From: an uncultured Blautia sp.
Lineage (GTDB): Bacteria; Bacillota; Clostridia; Lachnospirales; Lachnospiraceae
Assembly (NCBI GenBank): GCA_900543715.1
Contig: UQSX01000009.1
Location: 3,874 to 67,873, forward strand
DNA: 64,000 nt
Reading direction: 5' to 3'
Made by a program: the position numbers and the translations under genes
The notes under the pieces: model-generated
Database searches by the model: none
Told to the model about the DNA's origin: nothing
The model's input: the letters and a program-made list of their open reading frames with translations, nothing else
Part shown: piece after piece, positions 7,980 through 16,922 of the stretch
Numbering within the stretch: position 1 is the stretch's first letter
Layout: each line of letters starts with the position of its first letter

Positions 7980-8708
7980 ATGGAATCGCAAACAAGCTCT
8001 TCTATATTTTCTGCATCAGGAAATAACAATTCTGACTATAAGGCCCTTTATCAGGAGTCACAGGTAAAACAGCAGTTTCTGCTGTCACAGATTTCTCATG
8101 AAATCCGCAATCCGGTAACCCTTATCAACAGCTTTCTTCAGCTTTTTGAAAGCCACCACCCAGAAATCACAAAAGATGACTGCTGGGAAAAGATCATGGA
8201 AAACATGAGTTTTCTCAGAGCCTTGCTGGAAGAATTTTCTTCCTTTAATAATTCTGCAAAACTAAATTTACGGGAGATAAATCTGGACAGCATTGTGCGG
8301 GAGACTGTAGCGTCTGTTGCTCCAATCTGCCAGGATCTGGGGATCTCCGTTCTTTACGAAAAGGAAACCGCAATTCCCCTGATAACCGCTGATCCTACAA
8401 AAATCCGTCAGGTCCTCCTGAATCTCCTTACCAATGCCAGGGAAGCTATCGGAAGCCAGGGATTGATCCGCTGCTCACTGAGCTGTGACGGTAATAATCT
8501 TTATCTATGTGTAAAAGACACCGGAGCTGGTATTCCTGCTAATTATCAGAAAGATATTTTTGAACCTTTTGTCACTCACAAACAAGGCGGTACCGGTCTT
8601 GGTCTGGCCATTTGTCAAAAGATCGTATCCGCTCACCAAGGCCACATTTTCTTCCGTTCTGCCGCCGGAGAAGATACTGCCTTCACAGTGATACTACCGA
8701 TCACCTGA
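7980..8708 (+). CDS. Soluble sensor histidine kinase (orphan)
   Basis: 242 residues from ATG at 7980, chosen because GGGAGG lies just upstream; the frame runs 25 codons further back without a good ribosome site. After a short polar N-terminus comes the H-box SQISHEIRNPVTLINSF with the phospho-accepting His near residue 40. The ATPase boxes follow: NLLTNAREA (N), KDTGAGIP (G1), IFEPFVTHKQGGTGLGLA (F/G2). There is no transmembrane segment and no PAS, HAMP or receiver domain, and no response regulator gene is adjacent. In Clostridia such orphan kinases often phosphorylate Spo0A directly; here that is an inference supported by the 0A-like box upstream. Confidence 0.88.
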   Translation: MESQTSSSIFSASGNNNSDYKALYQESQVKQQFLLSQISHEIRNPVTLINSFLQLFESHHPEITKDDCWEKIMENMSFLRALLEEFSSFNNSAKLNLREINLDSIVRETVASVAPICQDLGISVLYEKETAIPLITADPTKIRQVLLNLLTNAREAIGSQGLIRCSLSCDGNNLYLCVKDTGAGIPANYQKDIFEPFVTHKQGGTGLGLAICQKIVSAHQGHIFFRSAAGEDTAFTVILPIT

Positions 8709-9323
8709 TCGTTTCGGCTTTTTTCTCTTATGATAAAAAAGAATCCCTAAAAGAAATCCGCAAAGCAGGCCTCCCAGATGAGCAATGTTATTCACGCCAG
8801 TGCTGGTCAGTCCATGATATAAAGACAGAAAGGCCAGTATAAGAAGCTGTCGGGAACTAAAGTTCTCTATATGTCCTTTATTTCTGATCACAATATACAG
8901 TAATCCGCCAATTACAGCGAATACAGCTCCGGAGGCCCCGGCAGATACTACATATTCTTTAGAATAAAGTTCATGGAAAAGGGATAGCAGATTTGCTCCT
9001 GCACCGCCCAGAAGATAAAGAAGTCCGTATCTTATTTTGCCCAGATTTCTTTCCAGGCAGTCTCCGATAAAAAGGAGTACCAGCATATTATTGCCCAAAT
9101 GTTGGATACCGAAGTGAAGAAACATAGCCGTAAACAGGCGATAATATTCATGCTGCTGCATAATATCCAAAGTTCCTGCTGCCCCCCACCTAAGCATATG
9201 GTTTACGTCTTCCCAGGATCCTGTGAATTCAACCAGGAGAAATACCAGGATATTTAATAATATAATCGTATGATTTACCGGCGCCTGTTTCCAAAAGGCA
9301 ATGGCTTGTTTAAAATCTTTCAA
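8694..9323 (-). CDS. Rhomboid family intramembrane serine protease
   Basis: 209 residues with six hydrophobic segments. Catalytic Ser lies in SAGASGAVFAVIGG and catalytic His in NNIAHLGGLLCGF; HFGIQHLGNNMLVLL carries the conserved His/Asn stretch of TM2. Cuts substrate transmembrane helices within the membrane; the substrate is unknown. The basic C-terminal tail is cytosolic. The gene converges with the histidine kinase and overlaps its last 15 bases. Confidence 0.93.
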   Translation of the reverse strand: MKDFKQAIAFWKQAPVNHTIILLNILVFLLVEFTGSWEDVNHMLRWGAAGTLDIMQQHEYYRLFTAMFLHFGIQHLGNNMLVLLFIGDCLERNLGKIRYGLLYLLGGAGANLLSLFHELYSKEYVVSAGASGAVFAVIGGLLYIVIRNKGHIENFSSRQLLILAFLSLYHGLTSTGVNNIAHLGGLLCGFLLGILFYHKRKKPKRSGDR

Positions 9324-9596
9324 TTTCTCTATATTCTTTCTACTTTTCTAATTTAAGTGTATTATAAAACTTCTACCATGCATATGCAAGATATACTCTA
9401 TATTGTCTTAAAAATTTAGCCAACTTATCTAAATTTCTCCTGCATAATTATGCTTTTTAAGAACCGCAAAATCTTCAGCCGCCATCTTTTCAGCCGAATT
9501 GACTATATTTTTGTCAAATTTTAATGGTTTTTGGCATCTGTAATTCCATACATTTTATATACTGTTTCCAAACTCTCTTTTTGTATATTATTTTAC
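9324..9596. other. Gene-free AT-rich intergenic stretch before the pilus operon
   Basis: No open frame with a ribosome site and no recognised RNA structure were found here. TTTTTGTCAAATTTT near 9510 is one mismatch away from a Spo0A box. The stretch leads into the pilus operon promoter at 9597. Confidence 0.4.
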
Positions 9597-9625
9597 TTTA
9601 CACAGCCATTTCATGAGGGTATAAT
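9597..9625 (+). promoter_or_regulatory. Sigma-A promoter of the Tad pilus operon
   Basis: TTTACA, 17-base spacer, perfect TATAAT. It predicts a leader of about 115 bases before the first gene, which holds a small GGACC-GTTC-GGTCC hairpin near 9690. No riboswitch class is recognised. Confidence 0.65.
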
Positions 9626-9745
9626 TTGGCTTACATCAGCAGAAGAGCTTTTCCTTTATGGGAGAATCTCAGGTATCTTTTATTTCTAAGGACCGTTCGG
9701 TCCAAGTTTCCATTCCAAAATTGTATTATGAAAAGAGGTGATAAC

Positions 9746-10255
9746 GTGCCCGTCCGGGAAATGCTTCTTTTAATCGTTGCCGGCGGAGGGCTTCTAATGG
9801 ACCTGTTGCAGGAAAAGGTAGATAACCGGCTGATCTGCCTGGGCTTTGGTTTCGGCTTTATTCTGGCGCTTATGTCTCACAGCATATCCGGAATCCTGAA
9901 TTTTTTCTTCGGTATTCTCTTTCCCTTATTTTCTCTTCTTCCACTCTTCTACTTTCATATGATCGGAGGAGGCGATATAAAGCTTCTTTCTGCCCTGGGA
10001 AGCATTCTTGGCTGTCCAAAAACTATTGGACTGCTGATCTTATCATTCCTTACGGGAGCAATTCTTTCCATAGCATTTCTTATTTTCTGCGGAAATCTGA
10101 AAGAACGCATTTCTTATTTTATAAGGTATTTCTATGATCACAGAGAAACTGGAAGTACAAAGGGATATCGGAAAGAAGGGCTGCAGCCAGAAAATTTTCA
10201 TTTTACTGTTCCCATTTTTGTTGGAATTCTTTTATTGATAGGAGGCTGCTATTGA
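9746..10255 (+). CDS. Prepilin peptidase (A24, TadV/CpaA-like), first copy
   Basis: 169 residues from GTG at 9746, chosen because AGAGGTG sits 5 bases upstream. Aspartic-acid prepilin peptidase that would cleave the leader of the Flp pilin and pseudopilins. Both catalytic aspartates are visible: LLMDLLQEKVDN near the N-terminus and the GxGD motif MIGGGDIKLL in the middle. About five or six membrane segments. First gene of the operon; its stop overlaps the TTG start of the next gene. A second, different A24 peptidase lies at 16923-17366. Confidence 0.88.
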   Translation: MPVREMLLLIVAGGGLLMDLLQEKVDNRLICLGFGFGFILALMSHSISGILNFFFGILFPLFSLLPLFYFHMIGGGDIKLLSALGSILGCPKTIGLLILSFLTGAILSIAFLIFCGNLKERISYFIRYFYDHRETGSTKGYRKEGLQPENFHFTVPIFVGILLLIGGCY

Positions 10256-11253
10256 AAAAAGATATGATTGCTGTCTGCGACTCTGAAGCAGGTTATGCTG
10301 GAAATTTAGCAGAATATTTAAACGCTAAAAAAAAGCTGCCTTTTTATGCAGAAGCATTTACCAGTTCTGAAATATTCTGTCAGTATGCAGAAAAAAATCA
10401 CCCTAAATTTCTTCTCATCGCAGAAGAAAATCTAAACAGCCAGATTCAGGCACTCCAAATTCCAAATATGATTCTGCTCTCTGCAGACAGAGGCCAGGAA
10501 GCATGTTCTAAAAAATCCATTTACAAATATCAGTCTGCGGAAAGCCTTATACGCGAAGTAATGTCCTATTGCAGTGAAACAGTACGTTCAGAAGTCTCTT
10601 ACAGCTATGAGAAAAAAATTCACTTGGCTGGAATCTACTCACCTATCGGCAGATGCGGAAAAACACTTTTTTCCCTTACCGCCGGCCAGATATGGGGGGA
10701 GGAGCGAAATGTTCTTTATATCAATATGGAGGATTTTTCCGGCTGGCAATTCTTTTCTCCTAATACCTCCTCTGAAAACTTAAGCGACCTTTTCTATTGT
10801 CTTCGCAAAGGCAGATCTATCCCTGATCTTAGCGCTCTTATACACACCTGGGGGAATCTGGACTATATTCTTCCGGTCTCCTCTTTTGAGGATCTGCGCA
10901 GTATAAGTTTTAAAGAATGGACGGAATTTTTTGAATATCTAGAAAAGGATAGCAGTTACCAGCTTCTGGTTCTGGATATCGGAAATGGGACTGACCAGCT
11001 GTTTTCTATACTTGAACTCTGTACCCAGGTTTATATGCCAGTTTTAGATGATTGGGTTTCCCGGCAAAAAATCGCACAATTTAAAGAAATGGCCAATTAT
11101 CTCTCCGATGATCTGGAAGAAAAAATTCTGGAACTTCATCTGCCTTTTGCTCCCTGTACAGATAAAAGTGCGGACTTTCCAAAAAATCTTCTGTGGGGAA
11201 AATGGGGGACCGATATCAGGAAAATTCTGGAGGTGACAGCTTTCCATGGATAA
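10252..11253 (+). CDS. TadZ/CpaE-like ATPase of the pilus system
   Basis: 333 residues, starting at TTG with GGAGG 6 bases upstream and overlapping the previous stop. Residues 1-120 look like a degenerate receiver domain. Residues 122-333 are a ParA/MinD-type P-loop domain with YSPIGRCGKTLFSLT as Walker A; the usual first signature lysine is not present, so the site is atypical. LLVLDIGNG is the likely Walker B region. TadZ proteins place the pilus machine at the cell pole or surface. Call rests on both domain look and gene order. Confidence 0.82.
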   Translation: MKKDMIAVCDSEAGYAGNLAEYLNAKKKLPFYAEAFTSSEIFCQYAEKNHPKFLLIAEENLNSQIQALQIPNMILLSADRGQEACSKKSIYKYQSAESLIREVMSYCSETVRSEVSYSYEKKIHLAGIYSPIGRCGKTLFSLTAGQIWGEERNVLYINMEDFSGWQFFSPNTSSENLSDLFYCLRKGRSIPDLSALIHTWGNLDYILPVSSFEDLRSISFKEWTEFFEYLEKDSSYQLLVLDIGNGTDQLFSILELCTQVYMPVLDDWVSRQKIAQFKEMANYLSDDLEEKILELHLPFAPCTDKSADFPKNLLWGKWGTDIRKILEVTAFHG

Positions 11254-12448
11254 ATCTCAAGCTCTGCTTGGCAGACTGCGCACACAGCTTGCTTCAGATC
11301 TGGAAAACACCTGGGAAGTTTCTGACGAAGAAGTCCTGGAGATTATTGACCGCCTCCTTTTAAACGAAAGCAAAACCTCTTATTTATCCCTGAGCCGGTT
11401 AGAAGAGCTGCGAATGGAGCTTTTCCGCTCTCTGCGAAAAATGGATGTACTTGAAGAGCTGTTAGAAAATGACTCCATCACTGAGATTATGGTAAATCGC
11501 TGGGATCAGATCTTCATTGAGCAGGAAGGGCAGCTCAGCCCCTGGAAAAAAACATTCTCCTCGCCAGAAAAACTGGAAGATGTCATCAGCCAAATCGCTT
11601 CCCGGTGTAACCGGGTGATCAACACGCTCCAGCCTGTTGTGGACGCCCGTCTTCCTGGCGGCGAACGAGTGCATGCCGTAATTCCTCCTGTAGCCCTGGA
11701 CGGTCCGGTACTCACTATCCGTAAGTTTCCCCGGGAGCCAATCACCATGAAAAAACTTCTGGATCTGGGCAGTCTTACTCCAGAGGCAGCCGCCTTTCTC
11801 CAAAAGGCTGTAGAAGCAGGTTATACCATCCTCATAGGCGGAGGAACCGGTTCCGGAAAAACAACCTTCCTAAACGCACTATCCCAATATATTCCTCAGG
11901 ATCAGAGGGTAATTACCATTGAAGACAATGCCGAACTGCAGATACAGGGAATCCCCAATCTGATAAGACTGGAGTGCAGGCAGGCAAACATTGAAAAATC
12001 TCAGGAAATAACGATTGCTGATCTTCTCAAAGCATGTCTGCGGATGCGTCCCAGCCGGATCATCGTAGGCGAAGTCCGCTCAGGAGAAGCCGCACAGCTT
12101 CTCCAGGCAGTCAATGTAGGAAACGACGGAAGTCTTTCCACCATACATGCCAACACTTGTCAGGATATGGTCAGCAGATTGGAAACTATGGTTCTCATGG
12201 GAATCCAGCTTCCCATTCCCGTGATCCGCAGACAGATCGTCTCGGGTTTTGACCTGTTCATACATCTGGGAAGAATGAAGGACAAAAGCCGCAAAGTTCT
12301 TGAAATTGCGGAAATAGAAGGTATGAATGGAGAAGAAGTACGTTTAAATCCTCTGTTTATACGGGATGATGAGTTAAAAAAGGTCGGCAAAATGCTTCAC
12401 CGAGAAAAGTTCAGAAAGGCAGGCATCCTCTATGATGAAGAACTTTAA
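11246..12448 (+). CDS. tadA: TadA/CpaF secretion ATPase
   Basis: 400 residues. Hexameric type II/IV secretion ATPase that powers Flp pilus assembly. Seen: LLENDSITEIMVNRWDQIFIE in the N-terminal domain, VDARLPGGERVHAVIPP, Walker A GGGTGSGKTTFLNAL, IEDNAELQI (Asp box), the Walker B/His stretch MRPSRIIVGEVRSGEA and GNDGSLSTIHAN. All catalytic motifs are intact. It overlaps tadZ by 8 bases and tadB by 17, so translation is coupled. Confidence 0.95.
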   Translation: MDKSQALLGRLRTQLASDLENTWEVSDEEVLEIIDRLLLNESKTSYLSLSRLEELRMELFRSLRKMDVLEELLENDSITEIMVNRWDQIFIEQEGQLSPWKKTFSSPEKLEDVISQIASRCNRVINTLQPVVDARLPGGERVHAVIPPVALDGPVLTIRKFPREPITMKKLLDLGSLTPEAAAFLQKAVEAGYTILIGGGTGSGKTTFLNALSQYIPQDQRVITIEDNAELQIQGIPNLIRLECRQANIEKSQEITIADLLKACLRMRPSRIIVGEVRSGEAAQLLQAVNVGNDGSLSTIHANTCQDMVSRLETMVLMGIQLPIPVIRRQIVSGFDLFIHLGRMKDKSRKVLEIAEIEGMNGEEVRLNPLFIRDDELKKVGKMLHREKFRKAGILYDEEL

Positions 12449-13235
12449 TAATTTCAGAAAGGCAGGTCATCAAAAGCATAAAGCTGCGGGAAAAACTTCC
12501 ATTTATCAATATTATAGAATATCCTGGAAAAAATATTTCCGTTTTACAGGGGAGGCTCTCCTTCTGTGCCTCGGAATGAATTATCTGTTTTATCAAAGAA
12601 TTCTGGCTTTTTTCTTCCTATGGCCGCTGGGTATATGGTACATCTTCCAGCGGAAAAACAGAGAGAAAAAACTGCAGAAAAACAGGCTTTGGATGCAGTT
12701 CCGAGATGCCCTTGCCGGGCTTCAGGTAAGCATTGCTGCAGGATACTCTATAGAAAATGCCATCAAAGAAGCAAGAAAAGACCTGGAAAAAATTTATGGA
12801 AAAAAGGGTGAAATGACAGCAGAATTTTATCATATCGAAACTCAGCTGGAACATGGCGTTTCTATCGAAAAGCTGTTGGCCGAGCTTGGCAGCCGCAGTG
12901 GAATTGAGGACATACAGAATTTTTCTCAGATTCTTATACAGTCAAAAAAAATGGGTGGAAATATGCGTAAGGTCCTTCAGGAATGTATTTCCACTATGGA
13001 GGAACAGATGGATGTAAAAAAAGAAATCCAGACAATGCTGGCTTCCAGAAAACTGGAACAACGGATTATGAGCGTCATCCCTCTTGGAATGATCTTGTAT
13101 ATGCAGTGTACCTCTGCTTCTTTTTTATCCGTACTATATAGAAATACGGCTGGTGTCTGTATCATGACACTATGTCTGGGCATTTATCTCTGTGCTTATC
13201 ACTGGGCAGAAAGGTTGGTGGATATTGAAGTTTAA
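12432..13235 (+). CDS. tadB: TadB-like inner-membrane platform protein (T2SF domain)
   Basis: 267 residues. Two hydrophobic segments near residues 35-70, then a cytoplasmic GspF-type helical domain (RDALAGLQVSIAAGYSIENA, with SKKMGGNMRKVLQECI following), then two hydrophobic segments at the C-terminus. Forms, with TadC, the membrane platform on which TadA acts. Start overlaps the tadA stop. Confidence 0.88.
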   Translation: MMKNFNNFRKAGHQKHKAAGKTSIYQYYRISWKKYFRFTGEALLLCLGMNYLFYQRILAFFFLWPLGIWYIFQRKNREKKLQKNRLWMQFRDALAGLQVSIAAGYSIENAIKEARKDLEKIYGKKGEMTAEFYHIETQLEHGVSIEKLLAELGSRSGIEDIQNFSQILIQSKKMGGNMRKVLQECISTMEEQMDVKKEIQTMLASRKLEQRIMSVIPLGMILYMQCTSASFLSVLYRNTAGVCIMTLCLGIYLCAYHWAERLVDIEV

Positions 13236-14448
13236 AATTCCTGTCAGCAGAAGAAAAGAATTCTTTCTGTCGCTTTCCATCATCTTAGTTGGAAATACCC
13301 TTGGCCTGGGAATGTATATACAGGAAAGCCGATCTTCTTATACCCAGTCCCTGCCGAGAAAAGGCTTCGGGGAAGGAACATATGAAGAAACCCTAAAAGT
13401 ATACACTGAAAAAGGTTCTGACGAGATACAGATAACCGTTGCGGAACAGAAGTATTCTCAGGAACAGATAGAGGATAACCTCGCAGAAGCCTACACCTTT
13501 CTATCCCAATGGTTTCAAAAAAATATTTCCGGCTCTGACGGTATCCGTAAAAACCTCATTTTCCCTTCTGAATTATCCGATAATCCTGCTCAATTTTTCT
13601 GGAGTACAGATGCCCCTGATCTTCTTTCCTGGGATGGGGAATTAGGCGAAGAAATTCCTGAAGAAGGCAGCCTGGTCACTCTCCGGTGCGTCCTTTCTAT
13701 AGGAGAAAATGAACTGGTGTGGTCAGAAACGGCAACAGTCTTCCCACCTTCCCTTTCCCATAGTGATCTGCTGGGAAAAAATATTCAGCAGAAGGCTGAG
13801 GAAATCAGTGACCAAACAGGGAACGATTTACTCCTGCCCTCTGAAGTCCAGGGTACGAAACTGACCTATCAGCGCATGGAAAGCAGGGACAGCTGGATGA
13901 TCTGTATCTTATCTCTGCTGCTGGGTCTTGGCATTTTTCCTCTGGCTAAGGAGAAAGAAAAACAAGCCCAGGCAAAGCGCTTCAGACAAATGCAGCGGGA
14001 TTATCCGGATATTATCCAAAAACTGATCCTTTTTCTCAAAGCCGGTCTCAGTATCCAAAAGTCTGTGGAAAAACTGGCTGCAGATTATCTGAACAGGAAA
14101 AATCTTGCCCTTACAGGGACCCGGTATGCCTATGAAGAACTCGTCAAAACCTGTCATGAAATGGAAAAAGGAATCTACGAAAAAGATGCTTATGAACGAT
14201 TTGGAAAACGATGTGGTCTTGCAGAATATAAGATTCTGTCTGTTCTGCTGGTGCAAAATTTAAGAAAAGGGAACCAAAGTATCCTGGAACTTTTAGAAAG
14301 AGAAGCTGTTTCTGCCGGTGAGGAAAGGCTCAGAAGGGCGAAAATACAGGGAGAAGAAGCCGCTACCAAACTTCTGCTGCCTATGATCCTGCAGCTTTTA
14401 GTCGTTCTCATTATACTAATGGTTCCCGCATTTATAAATTTCTTTTAG
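13225..14448 (+). CDS. tadC: TadC-like platform protein with a long extracytoplasmic insert
   Basis: 407 residues from TTG at 13225 (GGTGG 3 bases upstream), overlapping the tadB stop. One helix at about residues 12-32. Then about 190 mostly polar residues, then a helix, then the T2SF domain (RDYPDIIQKLILFLKAGLSI, VQNLRKGNQSILELLE) and a C-terminal helix ending in VPAFINFF. Usual TadC proteins lack such a long first loop. The insert contains EETLKVYTEKGSDEI and aromatic-rich beta-like stretches, probably outside the cell. Its function is unknown. Confidence 0.85.
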   Translation: MKFKIPVSRRKEFFLSLSIILVGNTLGLGMYIQESRSSYTQSLPRKGFGEGTYEETLKVYTEKGSDEIQITVAEQKYSQEQIEDNLAEAYTFLSQWFQKNISGSDGIRKNLIFPSELSDNPAQFFWSTDAPDLLSWDGELGEEIPEEGSLVTLRCVLSIGENELVWSETATVFPPSLSHSDLLGKNIQQKAEEISDQTGNDLLLPSEVQGTKLTYQRMESRDSWMICILSLLLGLGIFPLAKEKEKQAQAKRFRQMQRDYPDIIQKLILFLKAGLSIQKSVEKLAADYLNRKNLALTGTRYAYEELVKTCHEMEKGIYEKDAYERFGKRCGLAEYKILSVLLVQNLRKGNQSILELLEREAVSAGEERLRRAKIQGEEAATKLLLPMILQLLVVLIILMVPAFINFF

Positions 14449-14476
14449 CCCCGAAGTGAGAGGAGGTGGCAACATT

Positions 14477-14644
14477 ATGATGCTTCTGAGAGAATTATGG
14501 AAGGAAGAAGATGCCGTAGGCGTTGTAGAAATTATCTTAATATTGGTGGTTTTGATCGGTCTGGTAATTATATTTAAAGAACAGCTCACCAGTCTTGTAG
14601 AAAATATTCTTTCAAAGATCACCAGCCAAAGCAACAGTATATAA
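14477..14644 (+). CDS. flp: Flp-type (type IVb) pilin
   Basis: 55 residues, the major pilus subunit candidate. A short charged leader (LLRELWKEEDAVG) is followed by VVEIILILVVLIGLVIIFK, the hydrophobic helix of Flp1-like clostridial pilins. Cleavage is expected after the Gly, leaving the conserved Glu at mature position 3. The C-terminal tail is short and polar. GAGGAGG lies 10 bases before the ATG. Preceded by tadC and followed 46 bases on by the DUF5702 gene. Confidence 0.9.
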   Translation: MMLLRELWKEEDAVGVVEIILILVVLIGLVIIFKEQLTSLVENILSKITSQSNSI

Positions 14645-14690
14645 CGTGCTTTTCGCCGAAATTTTGCAGTGGTAGGGGGTGAGCAGAATT

Positions 14691-16061
14691 ATGAAATCTA
14701 AAGGAAGCATGACCTGTACTATGTGCCTGCTGCTTCTGGTAATTATTTCTCTTCTGGGGGCATGTATCCGCTCTTCCAGAATTTCTGTGGGCAGAGTACA
14801 GGCTGTAAATGCCATGGATACTGCCATGTATTCTCTATTTTCCCAGTATGACCGGGATCTTCTGACCGATTATCATCTTTTCTTTCTTGACGGCAGCTAT
14901 GGAAAAGGTTCTCTCAATCTCGCACAGGTTCTTGCGGAAGCTGAAGCCTTCACTCTGCCTGTCCTATCCTCTGGACTGGCCCCCTGCCGCCTGGAATCCT
15001 GCGGAGTCAACGGCTTTCGGCTGGCTTCTGATAACAGCGGTGAAGCTGTTAGGGCCCAGATTATCCGCTATATGAAGGACAATTTAGGAAGTAAAGGAAT
15101 ACAGCTTATAAGAAATCAGCTTACTCGTAATAAAACGGCAATGGAAAAGCAGGAAATGATTCAGGAAGGTGGATTGGAAGAAGCTCCTATTAACCAGGAA
15201 GCCCCTATGGCAGAAATATCGGAAACTAATAATCCTCTGGAGATCATAGAAAACATACGCAGCCATGGTTTTCTCGGCCTGGTACTGCCGGATGGGCATC
15301 AGCTGTCCGAAAAATCTCTGGACCTCCAGTCTCTTCTTTCCAGGAGGGAGCTGTCCCATGGGTTTGGAGCACTTCCCTTATCTCAGGCAGACGGGTCCGC
15401 AGCTGATAAACTTCTGCTGCAGGAATATATTCTGGATAATCTCAGTTATTATACCCAGAGCAGTCACAGCGGGAAACTTGACTACCAGGCAGAATATATC
15501 CTGGGCGGCAAAGACAGTGATCAGGAAAATCTCCGATATGTGGTAAACCGTCTTTTACTTATAAGAGAGACCTCTAACATCGCTTTTCTATATACAAATC
15601 CTCAGAAACGGGCGGAACTCCAGGCCTGTGCCTCTGCTCTTTCTTTGCTGCTCCTGATTCCCGAAGGAATGGCTCTCGTTCAGGGTATACTGGCAGCGGG
15701 CTGGGCCTATATAGAAAGTATCTGTGATGTAAAGATCCTTCTTTCCGGCGGAAAAGTCCCTCTGACTAAAGACAGTGCTTCCTGGAAGACACAATTAAAT
15801 CATCTCAGTACAGAAGCCTCTTCTTCCGGTTCTTTTGGCCTGGACTATCGTGAATATTTATTTCTGCTCCTCTCTTTCTCTTCAGCAGATACATTGACTC
15901 TGCGCTGTATGGATATGATTGAGCAAAATATCCGATCTATAGAAGGAAGAGAATCTTTTTCTTTTGACGCCTGTCTGGACGCGCTCTCTTTAAATTTTCT
16001 GATCTCCGGCCCCGAGGAACAGCAATGGCAGGGAGAACGTTTTTATACTTATGATATGTAG
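14691..16061 (+). CDS. DUF5702 pilus-operon protein
   Basis: 456 residues; ATG at 14691 follows GGGGGTGAG. The N-terminus has a class III-like anchor: MKSKGSMT, then LLLLVIISLLGACI, then RVQAVNAMDTAMYSLFSQYD, as in DUF5702 proteins that regularly sit in clostridial tad operons. The body is extracytoplasmic and mostly helical, with a hydrophobic stretch near residue 320 (ASALSLLLLIPEGMALVQGI). It is probably a minor pilin or assembly factor. No catalytic motif seen. Confidence 0.8.
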   Translation: MKSKGSMTCTMCLLLLVIISLLGACIRSSRISVGRVQAVNAMDTAMYSLFSQYDRDLLTDYHLFFLDGSYGKGSLNLAQVLAEAEAFTLPVLSSGLAPCRLESCGVNGFRLASDNSGEAVRAQIIRYMKDNLGSKGIQLIRNQLTRNKTAMEKQEMIQEGGLEEAPINQEAPMAEISETNNPLEIIENIRSHGFLGLVLPDGHQLSEKSLDLQSLLSRRELSHGFGALPLSQADGSAADKLLLQEYILDNLSYYTQSSHSGKLDYQAEYILGGKDSDQENLRYVVNRLLLIRETSNIAFLYTNPQKRAELQACASALSLLLLIPEGMALVQGILAAGWAYIESICDVKILLSGGKVPLTKDSASWKTQLNHLSTEASSSGSFGLDYREYLFLLLSFSSADTLTLRCMDMIEQNIRSIEGRESFSFDACLDALSLNFLISGPEEQQWQGERFYTYDM

Positions 16062-16077
16062 AACAAGGAGGCAGAAC

Positions 16078-16908
16078 ATGGGAGTATTGTCTGCAGCACA
16101 AAATCATAGAAGAAAGGAGGATGGCTCTCTTCGGTATAAAGGAAGCCTGACTGTAGAAAGTGCTTTTGTACTTCCTCTCTTTTTTTTCTTAATTACCATC
16201 CTTACATGTGCTTTGGATTTGTACCGAATCAGCACCTTGATCCAGACTTCTCTGTGTGAAGGTGCAAAAGAATTAGGAATGTATGCCTACTGTACAGAAG
16301 AAGACAGTTCTTCTCCGGTAGGGGCTGTAACGGATGTAGTCTGTACCGCCTATGGCACAAAAAAAGTGCGGGAGGTTCTGAATGGAGAAAACCTTCTTGG
16401 TATTCAGGGCGGAATAAACGGAATCTACCTTCTCGGTTCAGGCTTTCAAAATGGGACAGTTACTCTGAAAGCCTCCTTTTTCTACTCTGGACCCGGAGAA
16501 ATTTTTCGGATTTTTCCTATAAAACTTCAGCTCGTGGGACAGGCACAGGCCTGGACAGGTTATAATGGATCTCTTCATTCTGCCGGCTCTTCAGAAGATT
16601 TAGTCTACATCAGCCAATGGGAAAGTGTTTATCATACTTCTCAGGAATGTACGCATCTGGAGCTTTCTATAAACAGAGTATCCAAAAACAGCGCTAAGGA
16701 ACATTTGAATCAGTACGGCGGGCATTACTATCCCTGCGAAAAATGTATGAAAAATGACAACGGAGAAAATTTCGTATATATCACTAAAACGGGCAGCCGT
16801 TATCACAGCAGTCGAAACTGCGGAGGACTGACCAGGACAGTTACTGCTGTCAGAAAATCTGATATAGGAGGTCTGAGGCTTTGCAGCAGGTGTTCCGGTC
16901 ATCATTAA
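16078..16908 (+). CDS. TadE-like pseudopilin with two tandem Cys/His motifs
   Basis: 276 residues; AAGGAGG is 6 bases before the ATG. After a basic N-terminus comes the TadE motif GSLTVESAFVLPLFFF and one hydrophobic helix. The C-terminal 100 residues hold two copies of a metal-binding-like motif: YHTSQECTHL followed by YPCEKC, then YHSSRNCGGL followed by LCSRC. The YHxxxCxxL...CxxC pattern is found appended to nucleases and surface proteins and probably binds zinc. The combination with TadE is unusual. Overlaps the frame of the DUF5702 end only in an alternative longer start, which I do not use. Confidence 0.83.
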   Translation: MGVLSAAQNHRRKEDGSLRYKGSLTVESAFVLPLFFFLITILTCALDLYRISTLIQTSLCEGAKELGMYAYCTEEDSSSPVGAVTDVVCTAYGTKKVREVLNGENLLGIQGGINGIYLLGSGFQNGTVTLKASFFYSGPGEIFRIFPIKLQLVGQAQAWTGYNGSLHSAGSSEDLVYISQWESVYHTSQECTHLELSINRVSKNSAKEHLNQYGGHYYPCEKCMKNDNGENFVYITKTGSRYHSSRNCGGLTRTVTAVRKSDIGGLRLCSRCSGHH

Positions 16909-16922
16909 AAAGAGGTGATCAC

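Noticed and set aside
9626..9745. Leader of the pilus operon considered as a c-di-GMP riboswitch
   Set aside because: Only a small GGACC/GGTCC hairpin is present; none of the conserved GEMM bases could be found.
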